Assembly: GCF_031679605.1 (NCBI RefSeq) | Contig: NZ_CP117522.1 | Coordinates: forward strand, 5,580,001 to 5,644,000 | Length of the DNA: 64,000 nucleotides | Direction: 5' to 3' | Origin: Streptomyces luomodiensis | GTDB taxonomy: Bacteria; Actinomycetota; Actinomycetes; Streptomycetales; Streptomycetaceae | In this document: positions 1-12,029 of the stretch, one piece after another | Layout of the letters: every line of letters starts with the position of its first letter | How positions within the stretch are numbered: position 1 is the first letter of the stretch | Notes under the pieces: model-generated | Database searches by the model: none | Told to the model about the DNA's origin: nothing | What the model saw: the letters and a program-made list of their open reading frames with translations, nothing else | Made by a program: the position numbers and the translations under genes

Positions 1-58
1 GGTTGTGCGGCCCGAAGGGGTCACCTTCGGGCAGGTCCAGCGGGGATCGCTGCGGCAT
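1..58 (-). CDS. Fumarylacetoacetase, N-terminal 19 residues (partial)
   Basis: Reading leftward from an ATG at 58-56, an open frame runs off the window edge. Its residues include PLDLPEGDPFGPHN, which resembles the opening of actinobacterial fumarylacetoacetase, where a DPFGPHN-type stretch precedes the family's LPYGVF motif. The enzyme performs the last step of tyrosine catabolism, giving fumarate and acetoacetate. A purine-rich stretch (GAGG) lies about ten bases upstream of the ATG. Only 19 codons are visible, so the assignment rests on recognising the N-terminus. Confidence 0.6.
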   Translation of the reverse strand, partial: MPQRSPLDLPEGDPFGPHN

Positions 59-800
59 CGGGGCTGCCTCGCCTTCTCCTCGGCACGGTGGGGGCGCGGG
101 GGCGCAGGGCACACCCTAAGGTCCGGTCCGGGGCGAGCGGGGCGAGTGGGCGCCGGCTGCCCGCATCGGCCCGGGGGTATCCGGTCCGCGGGGTGCTGGG
201 GCCCCAAGGGCGCCTGGAGGCTGAGGGACCGGTGCGCCGGGCGGGTGCGGGTCACCCAGGGGCGGCGGATCGGCCGGGTCACCGTGGGGGAGGACGGCCG
301 GTGCTCACCCCGCGCGGGGACGGTCGGGCGGGTGAGCCGGCCGCCGACCATGTGCCGGCCGCCGCGGGCGACCGGAGGAGCGTCGCAGCGCTGGACTTCC
401 CCAGCTCCGGACTCCGCTCGGAGCCGGTCGTCGGCGCCGGGGGCCCTGGCTCGACGCCGGGACGGCTCCTCGGTCCTCGGGCTCCGCGTCACCGGCCTGC
501 CCGCGGCGGCGAGTTTCGGCCCGGTGGTGCGGTTCGTCCCCGGCACGGAGTACGCGTCGCCACGGCCGGCGGCGGCGGTGGTGGTCGGGCGCGGGTGATC
601 GGTCGGCGGCCGTGGCATGAATGAACTGCTGCGATCGCGGTACTGCGATGTGAAGCGGCCGGTTTCGGGAGAGAGCGGTGAGAGGCGCACAAGGCGGGAA
701 GGCGCCCACAGTGATCGATACCCGACCGGATACGCTGCCTGTTGGTGGAGGCAGCGACACATCGACATTCGCGTCATTCGTAGGCAGACAGGAGTACCCC
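59..800. other. Intergenic stretch, no gene supported
   Basis: About 740 very G+C-rich bases lie between the leftward gene at the window edge and the polyprenyl synthase. Open frames cross it on both strands, but their translations are Arg/Pro/Gly-rich with no domain and no ribosome-binding site, as expected of chance frames at this composition. Promoters for both flanking genes must lie here, but I could not pick them out with confidence. Confidence 0.5.
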
Positions 801-1811
801 GTGAGCTTCGTCGGGCCCTTGGGGCTGAGCGTGCGGGACCGGACTCTGGAAGCCGACACCCAGGCCGGGCTGACGGCGGTCGAGGAGGGCCTGCTGGAGG
901 CCACCAAGAGCGATGTCCCCTTCATCACCGAGGCCGCCCAGCATCTGGTGCGGGCCGGGGGGAAGCGTTTCCGGCCACTGCTGGTGCTGCTGGCCGCGCA
1001 GTTCGGTGACCCCCACGCACCCGGTGTGGTGCCCTCCGCCGTCGTCGTCGAACTCACCCATCTGGCGACCCTGTACCACGACGATGTGATGGACGAGGCC
1101 GAGGTGCGGCGCGGCGTCTCCAGCGCCAACGCCCGCTGGGGCAACTCGGTGGCGGTCCTCACCGGAGACTTCCTCTTCGCCCGTGCCTCGCACATCCTGG
1201 CCGATCTCGGCCCGGAGGCGGTGCGGATCCAGGCCGAGGCGTTCGAGCGGCTGGTGACCGGTCAGATCCTGGAGACGGCGGGTCCCCGCGACGGCCGGGA
1301 CCCGGTCGAGCACTACCTGGATGTGCTGGCCGGCAAGACGGGCTCGCTGATCGCCGTCTCCGGCCGGTTCGGCGCGATGATGTCGGGCGCCGACGAGACC
1401 ATCGTCAGCGTCCTCACCCAGTACGGTGAGCGGCTCGGCATGGCCTTCCAGCTCGCCGACGATGTGCTGGACATCGCCAGCGACAGCCATGAGTCCGGTA
1501 AGACCCCCGGCACCGATCTGCGCGAGGGCGTCGCCACCCTGCCCGTGCTCTATCTGCGGGCCCAGGCCGAGGCGACCGGCTCCGCCGAGGACCGCGAGCT
1601 GTGCGAGCTGCTCGCGGGCGACCTCACCGATGACGCGCGCCATGCCGAGGTGCTGCGGCGGCTGCGCGTCCATCCAGCGCTGGAGCAGGCCCGTCGGGTC
1701 ACCGTCCGCTACGCGGCGGAGGCGCGGTCGATGCTGGCACCGCTGCCCGACGGCCCGGCGAAGGCGGCCCTGGAGGGGCTGTGCGACGCGGTGGTCCACC
1801 GGGCGGGCTGA
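801..1811 (+). CDS. Long-chain polyprenyl diphosphate synthase
   Basis: A trans-isoprenyl diphosphate synthase of 336 residues that condenses isopentenyl diphosphate onto an allylic primer. The first aspartate-rich motif reads YHDDVMDEAEVRRG and the second QLADDVLD, both complete DDxxD Mg-binding sites. The GGKRFRPLL segment that binds isopentenyl diphosphate is also present. I chose the GTG at 801 because GGAG lies six bases upstream (791-794); the frame is open further upstream but without a binding site. In Streptomyces such a gene near the complex I loci most likely makes the side chain of menaquinone; that role is inferred, and chain length cannot be read from the sequence. Confidence 0.9.
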   Translation: MSFVGPLGLSVRDRTLEADTQAGLTAVEEGLLEATKSDVPFITEAAQHLVRAGGKRFRPLLVLLAAQFGDPHAPGVVPSAVVVELTHLATLYHDDVMDEAEVRRGVSSANARWGNSVAVLTGDFLFARASHILADLGPEAVRIQAEAFERLVTGQILETAGPRDGRDPVEHYLDVLAGKTGSLIAVSGRFGAMMSGADETIVSVLTQYGERLGMAFQLADDVLDIASDSHESGKTPGTDLREGVATLPVLYLRAQAEATGSAEDRELCELLAGDLTDDARHAEVLRRLRVHPALEQARRVTVRYAAEARSMLAPLPDGPAKAALEGLCDAVVHRAG

Positions 1812-1867
1812 CGCCCAGGTGCCCACTCGGCGCTTCACGGCGCCTTCGCGGTGCCGATGCCTGGGCG
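1812..1867. terminator. Imperfect inverted repeat after polyprenyl synthase
   Basis: CGCCCAGG at 1812-1819 is complementary to CCTGGGCG at 1860-1867. The stem is closed over a G+C-rich 40-base interior that can itself fold. It begins directly after the stop codon and could terminate transcription, but there is no T-run. Confidence 0.35.
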
Positions 1868-2069
1868 GTTGTGCGCCCGGTCCCGGACTTCCGGTGGGGT
1901 GGCGTCATACCCGAGCACTACGCGCGGGTGATCCTGCGGGCTGACGCGCCACGGCGGTCGATTTGATGGGATGAAAAGACCACCACATGGCGGGATCGGG
2001 TGACAATGGCCCGAGAGGTGGACGAGTGCAAGCTGACAAACCGCCGCCGACGACGGAGGTAGAGCACAT

Positions 2070-3308
2070 ATGGCACGGATCCGACCGACACAGGTCGCCG
2101 ACGACGGCTTCTGGGACGATGAGCGGCCATCCCGGGGGAAGAAGGCCGCCCGGTACGCCGCTCCGGTCGCGGTCGCGGGCATCGCGGCGGCGACCATAGG
2201 ACTGGTCCCGGCGCTCGCCAGCACCGGCGACCCCGACCTGCCGAAGATCTCGGCGCAAGAGCTCATCAGCAAGATGGCGGCATCGGACACCCAGCAGCTG
2301 TCCGGTTCGGTGAAGATCACCACCGATCTGGGCGTCCCCTCGCTCCCGGGCGGCGGTTCCCTCGCCGACCTCGGCGGCGCGCGGGGCGGCGACGCGTCCG
2401 CCTCGCCCGACTCCCGGCTGCTGGAGCTGGTGTCCGGCTCGCACACCCTGCGGGTGGCCGCCGACGGCCCCGACAAGCAGCGGGTGTCGATCGTCGAGAA
2501 CGCCGCCGAGTACAGCATGATCCACAACGGCGACGAGATCTGGGCGTACGACAGCGGGAGCAACTCCGCCTACCACGCCACCGCCCCCAAGGACGCCGAG
2601 GCCAAGGGCGACCACCGGCAGGACGTGCCGAAGGACCTGCGGGACGCCACGCCCCAGGAGATCGCCAAGAAGGTGCTCGCCGCCGTGGACGGCACCACCG
2701 ATGTGAGGGTCGACGGCACCGCCCGGGTCGCCGGACGGGACGCGTACCAGCTGCTGATCGAGCCCGAGCAGAACAGCCACTCCACGATCGGGTCGGTCCG
2801 TATCGCGGTGGACGCGGACACCGGCGTCCCGCTGAAGTTCACGCTCTCCCCGAAGAGCGGCGGCAAGGCGGCCATCGACGTCGGCTTCACCAAGGTGGAC
2901 TTCGGCAAGCCCAAGGCGAGCACCTTCGACTTCACCCCGCCCAAGGGCACCAAGGTCACCGAGGCGCCCGACGCGGGCCGGAACGGCGCCAAGGACTTCG
3001 GTGCCAAGGACCTCAAGGGCGCCCAGGACGCCCTGTCCGGGCTGAACGTCGTCGGTGAGAGCTGGGATGCGGTCGCCCGGATCGACGTCCCCGGCGCCGC
3101 GGCGTTCACGGCCCCCGGCGTCGACAGCGGCGCGGGCGCGGCGTCCGGCCTCCTCGACGGCTTCGGCAAGAAGGTCAAGGGCGACTTCGGCTCCGGCACC
3201 GTGATCAGCACCCGGCTGGTGAACGCGCTGCTGACCGACGACGGCAAGGTGTTCGTCGGCGCGGTCGACAAGGACGCCCTGGTCAAGGCGGCCGACGCGG
3301 CCAAGTGA
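2070..3308 (+). CDS. LolA/RseB-like membrane-anchored protein
   Basis: A 412-residue protein with a short cytoplasmic N-terminus, one hydrophobic segment at about residues 32-50 (signal anchor or uncleaved signal) and a large extracytoplasmic part. The extracytoplasmic part resembles the LolA/RseB-type half-barrel seen in actinobacterial proteins annotated as outer-membrane lipoprotein carrier-like or DUF2092. No lipobox cysteine is visible. GGAGG at 2055-2059 supports the ATG at 2070. It sits 51 bases before an ABC transporter gene pair and reads in the same direction, so a shared role in export or envelope homeostasis is plausible but not shown. Confidence 0.75.
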   Translation: MARIRPTQVADDGFWDDERPSRGKKAARYAAPVAVAGIAAATIGLVPALASTGDPDLPKISAQELISKMAASDTQQLSGSVKITTDLGVPSLPGGGSLADLGGARGGDASASPDSRLLELVSGSHTLRVAADGPDKQRVSIVENAAEYSMIHNGDEIWAYDSGSNSAYHATAPKDAEAKGDHRQDVPKDLRDATPQEIAKKVLAAVDGTTDVRVDGTARVAGRDAYQLLIEPEQNSHSTIGSVRIAVDADTGVPLKFTLSPKSGGKAAIDVGFTKVDFGKPKASTFDFTPPKGTKVTEAPDAGRNGAKDFGAKDLKGAQDALSGLNVVGESWDAVARIDVPGAAAFTAPGVDSGAGAASGLLDGFGKKVKGDFGSGTVISTRLVNALLTDDGKVFVGAVDKDALVKAADAAK

Positions 3309-3358
3309 GGCGCTGGGCGCACAACGTGTAGATCACGACGCACGATGAAGGGGAGCCC

Positions 3359-4325
<967 letters not shown>

Positions 4326-4339
<14 letters not shown>

Positions 4340-5273
4340 CAGGGCTGATGAACGGGACGACAGGGCGGAGGCCGCGGGCACCGGCGTACCGGACAGGGCC
4401 GACACGCCGGACCCGCGCCGCCCGAGCCTCCTGTGGTCCCTGGAGCTCTTCCGCTCCGAGCTGATCACCACCCTCCGCCGCTGGCGGACGCTGGCCCTGC
4501 TCGGAGTGCTCGCGCTGATCCCGATCCTCATCGGTATCGCGGTGAAGATCGAGACGAGCGACGGCGGAAGTCTCGGCGGCGGCCGTGGCGGAGACGGGCA
4601 GGGCCCGGCCTTCTTCTCCCAGATCACCAACAACGGCATCTTCCTGGTCTTCGCCTCGCTGGCGGCGACGCTGCCGGTCTTCCTGCCGATGGTGATCGGC
4701 GTGATCGCCGGTGACGCCGTCGCCGGTGAGGCGGGCTCCGGGACGCTGCGCTATCTGCTGGTCGCCCCCGCCGGGCGGACCCGGCTGCTGCTGGCCAAAT
4801 TCGCCACCACCATGGCCTTCTGCCTGATCTCGACCCTGGTCGTGTCCCTCTCAGGCCTGGTGACGGGGGCGCTGCTCTTCCCGCTCGGCGATGTCACGCT
4901 GATCTCGGGCATCACCGTCCCGTTCGAGGACGCGCTGCTCCGGGCCCTCGCTGTGGCGGCCGTGGTGGCCCTGTCGCTGGTGGGGATCGCGACGGCGGGG
5001 CTGTTCATCTCGACCCTGACCAACAGCGGGATCGCGGCCATGGCCACGACCGTGGGGCTGGTGGTCACCGTGCAGATCCTCGACACCATCCCGCAGCTGC
5101 ACGCGATCCACCCGTATCTCTTCCCGCACTACTGGCTCAGCTTCGCCGATCTCCTCCGTGAGCCGGTCTACTGGGACCAGATGGTCAAGAACATGGGACT
5201 GCAAGGGCTGTACGTCGCCGTGTTCGGCTCGGCGGCCTGGGCCCGGTTCACCGCGAAGGACATCACGGCCTGA
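4326..5273 (+). CDS. ABC transporter permease (ABC-2 type)
   Basis: A 315-residue integral membrane protein with a charged N-terminus followed by about six hydrophobic segments. The first is near residue 60 (LLGVLALIPILIGIAV) and the others lie around 100-130, 155-185, 200-225, 232-250 and near the end. This matches ABC-2 family permeases that pair with a separate ATPase. The start overlaps the ATPase gene by 14 bases. It probably forms the channel of a dimeric exporter with the product of 3359-4339; nothing in the sequence identifies the cargo. Confidence 0.85.
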
Positions 5274-5363
5274 GCCCTGGGTCCTGAGCGCTGAGTCCTG
5301 AGCCCTGAACCCAGAGCCGGTGTGCCGGCGGAGCCGAACACGGCGCGTCGTCCGGGACCGGGA

Positions 5364-7773
<2,410 letters not shown>

Positions 7774-7910
7774 GGCACCCTCCCCGACGGCATGGCGGAC
7801 CCTGGGTGGGCCCGTTCCGAAGGTCCGAAGGTAGCGCCGCCGAGGCCCGCCTGTCATTCCCGTCTCAGGAAACGGTGATGACAGGCGGGCCGTGGTGCGT
7901 ACGGGGCGGA

Positions 7911-8768
7911 TCAGCCCTTCAGCGCGGCCGCGACCGAGTCCGCGATGGGCGTGGTCGGGCGGCCGATGAGACGGGACAGATCGCCCGGGGTGGCGGCCAG
8001 CCGGCCGCGCTCGATGGCCGCCTCGACGTCGGAGAGGATCGCGGCGAGCGGCTCGGGCACGCCCGAGCCGGTGAGGATGGACCGGTACTCCTCCGGGGAG
8101 ACGGGGCGGTAGACGATCTTCTTACCGGTCTGGCCGGCGACCACCTCGGCGTACTCGGCGAAGCTCCAGGCGGTGTCGCCGGAGAGCTCGTACGCCTTGC
8201 CCGCATGGCCCTCGCCGGTCAGGACGGCGACGGCGGCCGCCGCGTAGTCGGCGCGCGAGGCGGAGGCGACCCGGCCCTCGCCCGCGGCGCCCACGACGGC
8301 GCCGTGCTCGAGGACGGGGGCGAGCTTCTCGGTGTAGTTCTCGTTGTACCAGCCGTTGCGCAGCAGGACGTGCGGCAGACCGGAGTCGGCGATCGCCTGT
8401 TCGGTGACCTTGTGCTCATCGGCCAGGGTGAAGTCGGCGGCGGGGCCGCCCAGCACGCTGGTGTAGGCGAGCAGGGCGACACCGGCGTCCTTGGCGGCGT
8501 CGATGACGGCCTGGTGCTGCGGAGCGCGCTGCCCGACCTCGCTGCCGGAGATCAGCAGCACCTTGTCGCCCGCGGCGAAGGCGCCGGTGAGCGTTTCGGG
8601 CCGGTTGTAGTCGGCCGCGTGCAGCCGCACGCCACGGTCGGCGAGACCGGCGGCCTTTGCGGTGTCGCGCACGACCGCGGTGATCTGGTCGGCGGGAACC
8701 TTCTCCAGCAGCCCTTCGACGACGAGGCGGCCGAGGTGACCGGTGGCGCCGGTGACGACGATGCTCAT
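7911..8768 (-). CDS. NmrA/QorB-like NAD(P)H-binding oxidoreductase
   Basis: A 285-residue atypical short-chain dehydrogenase. The nucleotide-binding glycine motif TGATGHLG is at residues 6-13, followed by a strand-helix Rossmann pattern and a SEVGQRAPQH segment typical of the quinone oxidoreductase 2 (QorB) subgroup. The Tyr-x3-Lys catalytic pair of classical members is absent, as usual for NmrA-like proteins. It may reduce quinones or act as a redox sensor. The promoter must lie in 8769-8855; no divergent HxlR-type regulator, often paired with this family, is present here. Confidence 0.8.
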   Translation of the reverse strand: MSIVVTGATGHLGRLVVEGLLEKVPADQITAVVRDTAKAAGLADRGVRLHAADYNRPETLTGAFAAGDKVLLISGSEVGQRAPQHQAVIDAAKDAGVALLAYTSVLGGPAADFTLADEHKVTEQAIADSGLPHVLLRNGWYNENYTEKLAPVLEHGAVVGAAGEGRVASASRADYAAAAVAVLTGEGHAGKAYELSGDTAWSFAEYAEVVAGQTGKKIVYRPVSPEEYRSILTGSGVPEPLAAILSDVEAAIERGRLAATPGDLSRLIGRPTTPIADSVAAALKG

Positions 8769-8855
8769 ATCCGTGACTCTCCTGTTCGGGTCGGTACGCC
8801 CACCTTAGAGGAAGCGCTAACCATTGGAAAGCTACTGCCGCTTAAGTAAGTGTGT

Positions 8856-10835
8856 TCATTCGAGGCGGGGCCGCTCCCGGGCCTCCCGCTCCCGCCCCGC
8901 CAGGCCGACGTCGAACGGCAGGATCGTCACCGCGACCCCCGGCAGCTGCTCCAGCGTCTTCGCCAGCGACTCCGCCGTGCCCCGGTGCAGCAGCTTGCCC
9001 AGCGGGGAGGCGTAGGTGCGGCGCGGCACCAGCAGGGTCAGCGCGGTCTGCCCGTCCGCGGTCGTGCGGGCCGCCAGCTCCAGCACCGCATGGCGCAGCC
9101 GCCGGTCCGGGCACTCCACGACCTCCAGCGGCACCGTCACCCCCGCCGTGGCCTCCCATCGCGCCATCAGCCGGCGGGCGTGGGCCTCGTCCACCATGAA
9201 GTGCACCGCGCGCACCTCGTCGGGGCGCAGCTCATGCGCGTACCGCAGGGCCTTGACGGTCGCGAGGTCGATGCTGTCCGCCAGCACCTGGACCACATGG
9301 CGCCGCCAGCGCGGAAGGTCGTCCCCGGGGTGCGGAACGGCCTCCAGGGCCGCCGCCTCCGCGCGGTACTCGCGGTTGATCCGGATCAGCGCCCATACGC
9401 CCACCGGGAAGACCACCACGACCAGCCAGGCGCCCTCGGTGAACTTGGTGATCGCGAAGATCAGCACCACGGCGGCGGAGACGGTCGCGGCGATGAGGTT
9501 GACCGCGATCTTCCAGGACCGGCCCGGCTCCCGGCGCCGCAGGTGGTAGGCGGTCAGCCCGGCCCCGGCCATGGTGAAGGCGGTGAACACCCCGATCGCG
9601 TACAGCGCCACCAGCCGGTCCACGCTGGCGTCCGTGACCAGCAGCAGCGCCAGCGCGATCACGGCCAGCGAGACGATCCCGTTGGAGAACGCCAGCCGGT
9701 GGCCGCGCCGGGTCAGCTGCCGGGGCAGAAAGCGGTCCTCGGCCACGAAGCTGGCCAGGAAGGGGAAGCCGGTGAAGGGCGTGTTGGCGCCCGTGAAGAG
9801 GATGAGCGCGGTCGCCAGCTGGACGAACGCCAGCCCCAGGGCGCCCAGCGGCCCGCCGCCGAAGACCAGACGGGCCTCCTGCGCGAGCACGGTCGGGGTG
9901 CCGTCCCGGTACGGGATGGCATGGGTGAAGTGGGCGAGGGCGGAGACCCCGAGGACGAGGGTACCCAGGACGCAGCTCATCGTGATCAGCGTGCGGCGGG
10001 CGTTGCGGCCCTGGGGCTCCCGGAAGACCGACACGCCGTTGGAGATCGCCTCCAGACCGGTCAGCGAGGAGCCGCCGTTGGCGAACGAGCGCAGCACGAT
10101 GAAGAGCGAGGCGCCGTAGAGCCAGCCGCTGCCCGGGGTGCCGAGCGGCACGGCGCCCGCGGCGTGCACATCGGCGTGCGGAAGCCGCCCGGTGAGCCCG
10201 CGGACCACACCGACCACCAGCATCAGGCCGACGGCGAGGACGAACAGGTAGGCGGGCACCATGAAGATCCGCCCGGCCTCGCGCAGTCCGCGCAGATTGC
10301 CGTAGGCCAGGACCAGGATCGCCAGCGCGCTGAGGGGCAGCTGGAGGTGGTCGATACCGGTCCATCCGCCGCCGATGAGATGGGCGAACGAGATGATCGC
10401 GTTGGTGCCCGCCGAGGCCTGCACCGCGACGGTGACGATGTAGTCCACCAGCAGCGCCACGGACGCGATCTGGGCGATGTCGGGGCCGAAGTTCTCCCGG
10501 GCGACCACATATGAGCCGCCCGCCCGGGTGTAGATCGTCACCACATCGCTGTAGCAGAGCGTGATCAGCAGCAGCACCAGCAGAATCGCCCCGGTCACCG
10601 GGAGGATCAGGGTGAACGCCGCGACCCCGATGACCGGCACCAGCACCCGCAGGATCTCCTCGCTGCCGTACGCCGTCGAGGAGATGCAGTCGGAGGCCAG
10701 CACGCCCAGGGCGGCCCGGTTGCTCAGCTTCTCGCGCTGGATCCGCTCGGTGACCAGGGGCGGGCCGAGCAGCAGCCGCTTGAGACGGTAGCTGGGGCGG
10801 TCCGGTGGCTGGGACGGGGCGGCGGTGTCGGCCAT
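8856..10835 (-). CDS. KimA-like APC-superfamily potassium transporter
   Basis: A 659-residue protein with about 12 membrane helices followed by a cytoplasmic domain of some 180 residues. The N-terminus (KLSNRAALGVLASDCISS, then TAYGSEEILRVL), the GGSYVVARENFG segment and GLEAISNGV line up with Bacillus subtilis KimA (YdaO), a high-affinity potassium/proton symporter controlled by c-di-AMP. The soluble C-terminal part resembles the universal-stress-like domain of that family. Annotation as an amino-acid permease would be the generic alternative. The ATG at 10835 has no evident ribosome-binding site, and a long hairpin begins only 13 bases upstream. Confidence 0.75.
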   Translation of the reverse strand: MADTAAPSQPPDRPSYRLKRLLLGPPLVTERIQREKLSNRAALGVLASDCISSTAYGSEEILRVLVPVIGVAAFTLILPVTGAILLVLLLITLCYSDVVTIYTRAGGSYVVARENFGPDIAQIASVALLVDYIVTVAVQASAGTNAIISFAHLIGGGWTGIDHLQLPLSALAILVLAYGNLRGLREAGRIFMVPAYLFVLAVGLMLVVGVVRGLTGRLPHADVHAAGAVPLGTPGSGWLYGASLFIVLRSFANGGSSLTGLEAISNGVSVFREPQGRNARRTLITMSCVLGTLVLGVSALAHFTHAIPYRDGTPTVLAQEARLVFGGGPLGALGLAFVQLATALILFTGANTPFTGFPFLASFVAEDRFLPRQLTRRGHRLAFSNGIVSLAVIALALLLVTDASVDRLVALYAIGVFTAFTMAGAGLTAYHLRRREPGRSWKIAVNLIAATVSAAVVLIFAITKFTEGAWLVVVVFPVGVWALIRINREYRAEAAALEAVPHPGDDLPRWRRHVVQVLADSIDLATVKALRYAHELRPDEVRAVHFMVDEAHARRLMARWEATAGVTVPLEVVECPDRRLRHAVLELAARTTADGQTALTLLVPRRTYASPLGKLLHRGTAESLAKTLEQLPGVAVTILPFDVGLAGREREARERPRLE

Positions 10836-10847
10836 GCGCCCATGAGA

Positions 10848-10895
10848 GCGGGTGCCCGGCCGGAGCGTGGTCAGACGCTCCGGCCGGACACCCGC
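10848..10895 (-). terminator. 21-bp stem-loop between korB and kimA-like gene
   Basis: Left arm 10848-10868 and right arm 10875-10895 pair over 21 positions with one mismatch and a six-base loop (GGTCAG). It lies 52 bases beyond the korB stop, so it can act as the korAB terminator. It also ends 13 bases before the start codon of the transporter gene transcribed in the same direction. There is no T-run, as is common in high G+C actinomycetes. Confidence 0.7.
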
Positions 10896-10946
10896 CTGTG
10901 CCCGTACGTACGAATGGGCCCGTCGGTGGCCGGGGCCGTTCGGGGA

Positions 10947-12029
10947 TCAGCCCACGACGGTCCAGGTGTCGCCCCCGGCGAGCAGCGCGCCGAGGTCGCC
11001 CTTGCCCTTCAGCTCCACGGCGTTGTCGAGCTGGTGGGACATCAGGGTGTCGTAGACCGGGCGCTGGACATCGCGCAGCACCCCGATGGGGGTGTGGTGC
11101 AGGGTGTCGGCGTCGGCGAGCCGGGTCAGCGCGAACGCCGTGGTGGGCGAGGCGGAGTGGGCGTCGTGGACCAGCACCTGGTGCTCGTTGTCCGCGGTGA
11201 CGGTGACGACTTCGAGATCGCCGGTGTTCTGGTTGCGGATGACGCCCTTGCTCTGGTCCACGCCGAAGCGGATCGGCTGCCCGTGCTCCAGCCGGATCAC
11301 GGCCTCCTGGGCCTGCTGCTTGTCCTTCAGGGCCTCGAAGGCGCCGTCGTTGAAGATGTTGCAGTTCTGGTAGATCTCCACCAGCGCGGTGCCCGGGTGG
11401 GCCGCCGCCTGCCGCAGCACCTCGGTGAGGTGCTTGCGGTCGGAGTCGATGGTGCGGGCCACGAAGCCCGCCTCGGCGCCGAGCGCGAGCGACAGCGGGT
11501 TGAACGGCGCGTCCAGGGAGCCCATCGGGGTCGACTTGGTGATCTTGCCGACCTCGGAGGTGGGGCTGTACTGACCCTTGGTCAGGCCGTAGATGCGGTT
11601 GTTGAAGAGCAGGATCTTCAGGTTCACATTGCGGCGCAGCGCGTGGATCAGGTGGTTGCCGCCGATCGAGAGCGCGTCGCCGTCACCGGTGACGACCCAC
11701 ACCGACAGATCGGGGCGCGAGGCGGCCAGACCGGTGGCGATGGCGGGGGCGCGGCCGTGGATGGAGTGCATCCCGTAGGTGTTCATGTAGTACGGGAAGC
11801 GCGAGGAGCAGCCGATGCCGGAGACGAAGACGATGTTCTCCTTCGCCAGGCCCAGTTCGGGCATGAAGCCCTGGACGGCGGCGAGAATCGCGTAGTCACC
11901 GCAGCCGGGGCACCAGCGGACCTCCTGGTCGGACTTGAAGTCCTTCATCGTCTGCTTGGTGTCGCTCTTGGGCACCAGGGAGAGCGCGCTCGGAGCCGAT
12001 GCCGCGCCCTCGGCGAGGGTCTCAGTCAT
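10947..12029 (-). CDS. korB: 2-oxoacid:ferredoxin oxidoreductase, beta subunit
   Basis: A 360-residue thiamine diphosphate-binding subunit. The WCPGCGD motif near residue 40, further conserved cysteines (GIGCSSRF) and the ThDP/Mg motif GDGDALSIGGNH identify the KorB/OorB family, which with KorA oxidatively decarboxylates 2-oxoglutarate (or pyruvate) to an acyl-CoA and passes electrons to ferredoxin. The start overlaps the korA end by eight bases, so the two are coupled. The ThDP and subunit pattern is clear; the preferred 2-oxoacid cannot be read with certainty, and 2-oxoglutarate is the usual actinobacterial assignment. Confidence 0.92.
   Translation of the reverse strand: MTETLAEGAASAPSALSLVPKSDTKQTMKDFKSDQEVRWCPGCGDYAILAAVQGFMPELGLAKENIVFVSGIGCSSRFPYYMNTYGMHSIHGRAPAIATGLAASRPDLSVWVVTGDGDALSIGGNHLIHALRRNVNLKILLFNNRIYGLTKGQYSPTSEVGKITKSTPMGSLDAPFNPLSLALGAEAGFVARTIDSDRKHLTEVLRQAAAHPGTALVEIYQNCNIFNDGAFEALKDKQQAQEAVIRLEHGQPIRFGVDQSKGVIRNQNTGDLEVVTVTADNEHQVLVHDAHSASPTTAFALTRLADADTLHHTPIGVLRDVQRPVYDTLMSHQLDNAVELKGKGDLGALLAGGDTWTVVG

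Noticed and set aside
5..624. Two overlapping plus-strand frames in the left intergenic stretch
   Set aside because: No ribosome-binding site, no family resemblance, and Arg/Pro/Gly-rich composition expected of noncoding high G+C DNA.
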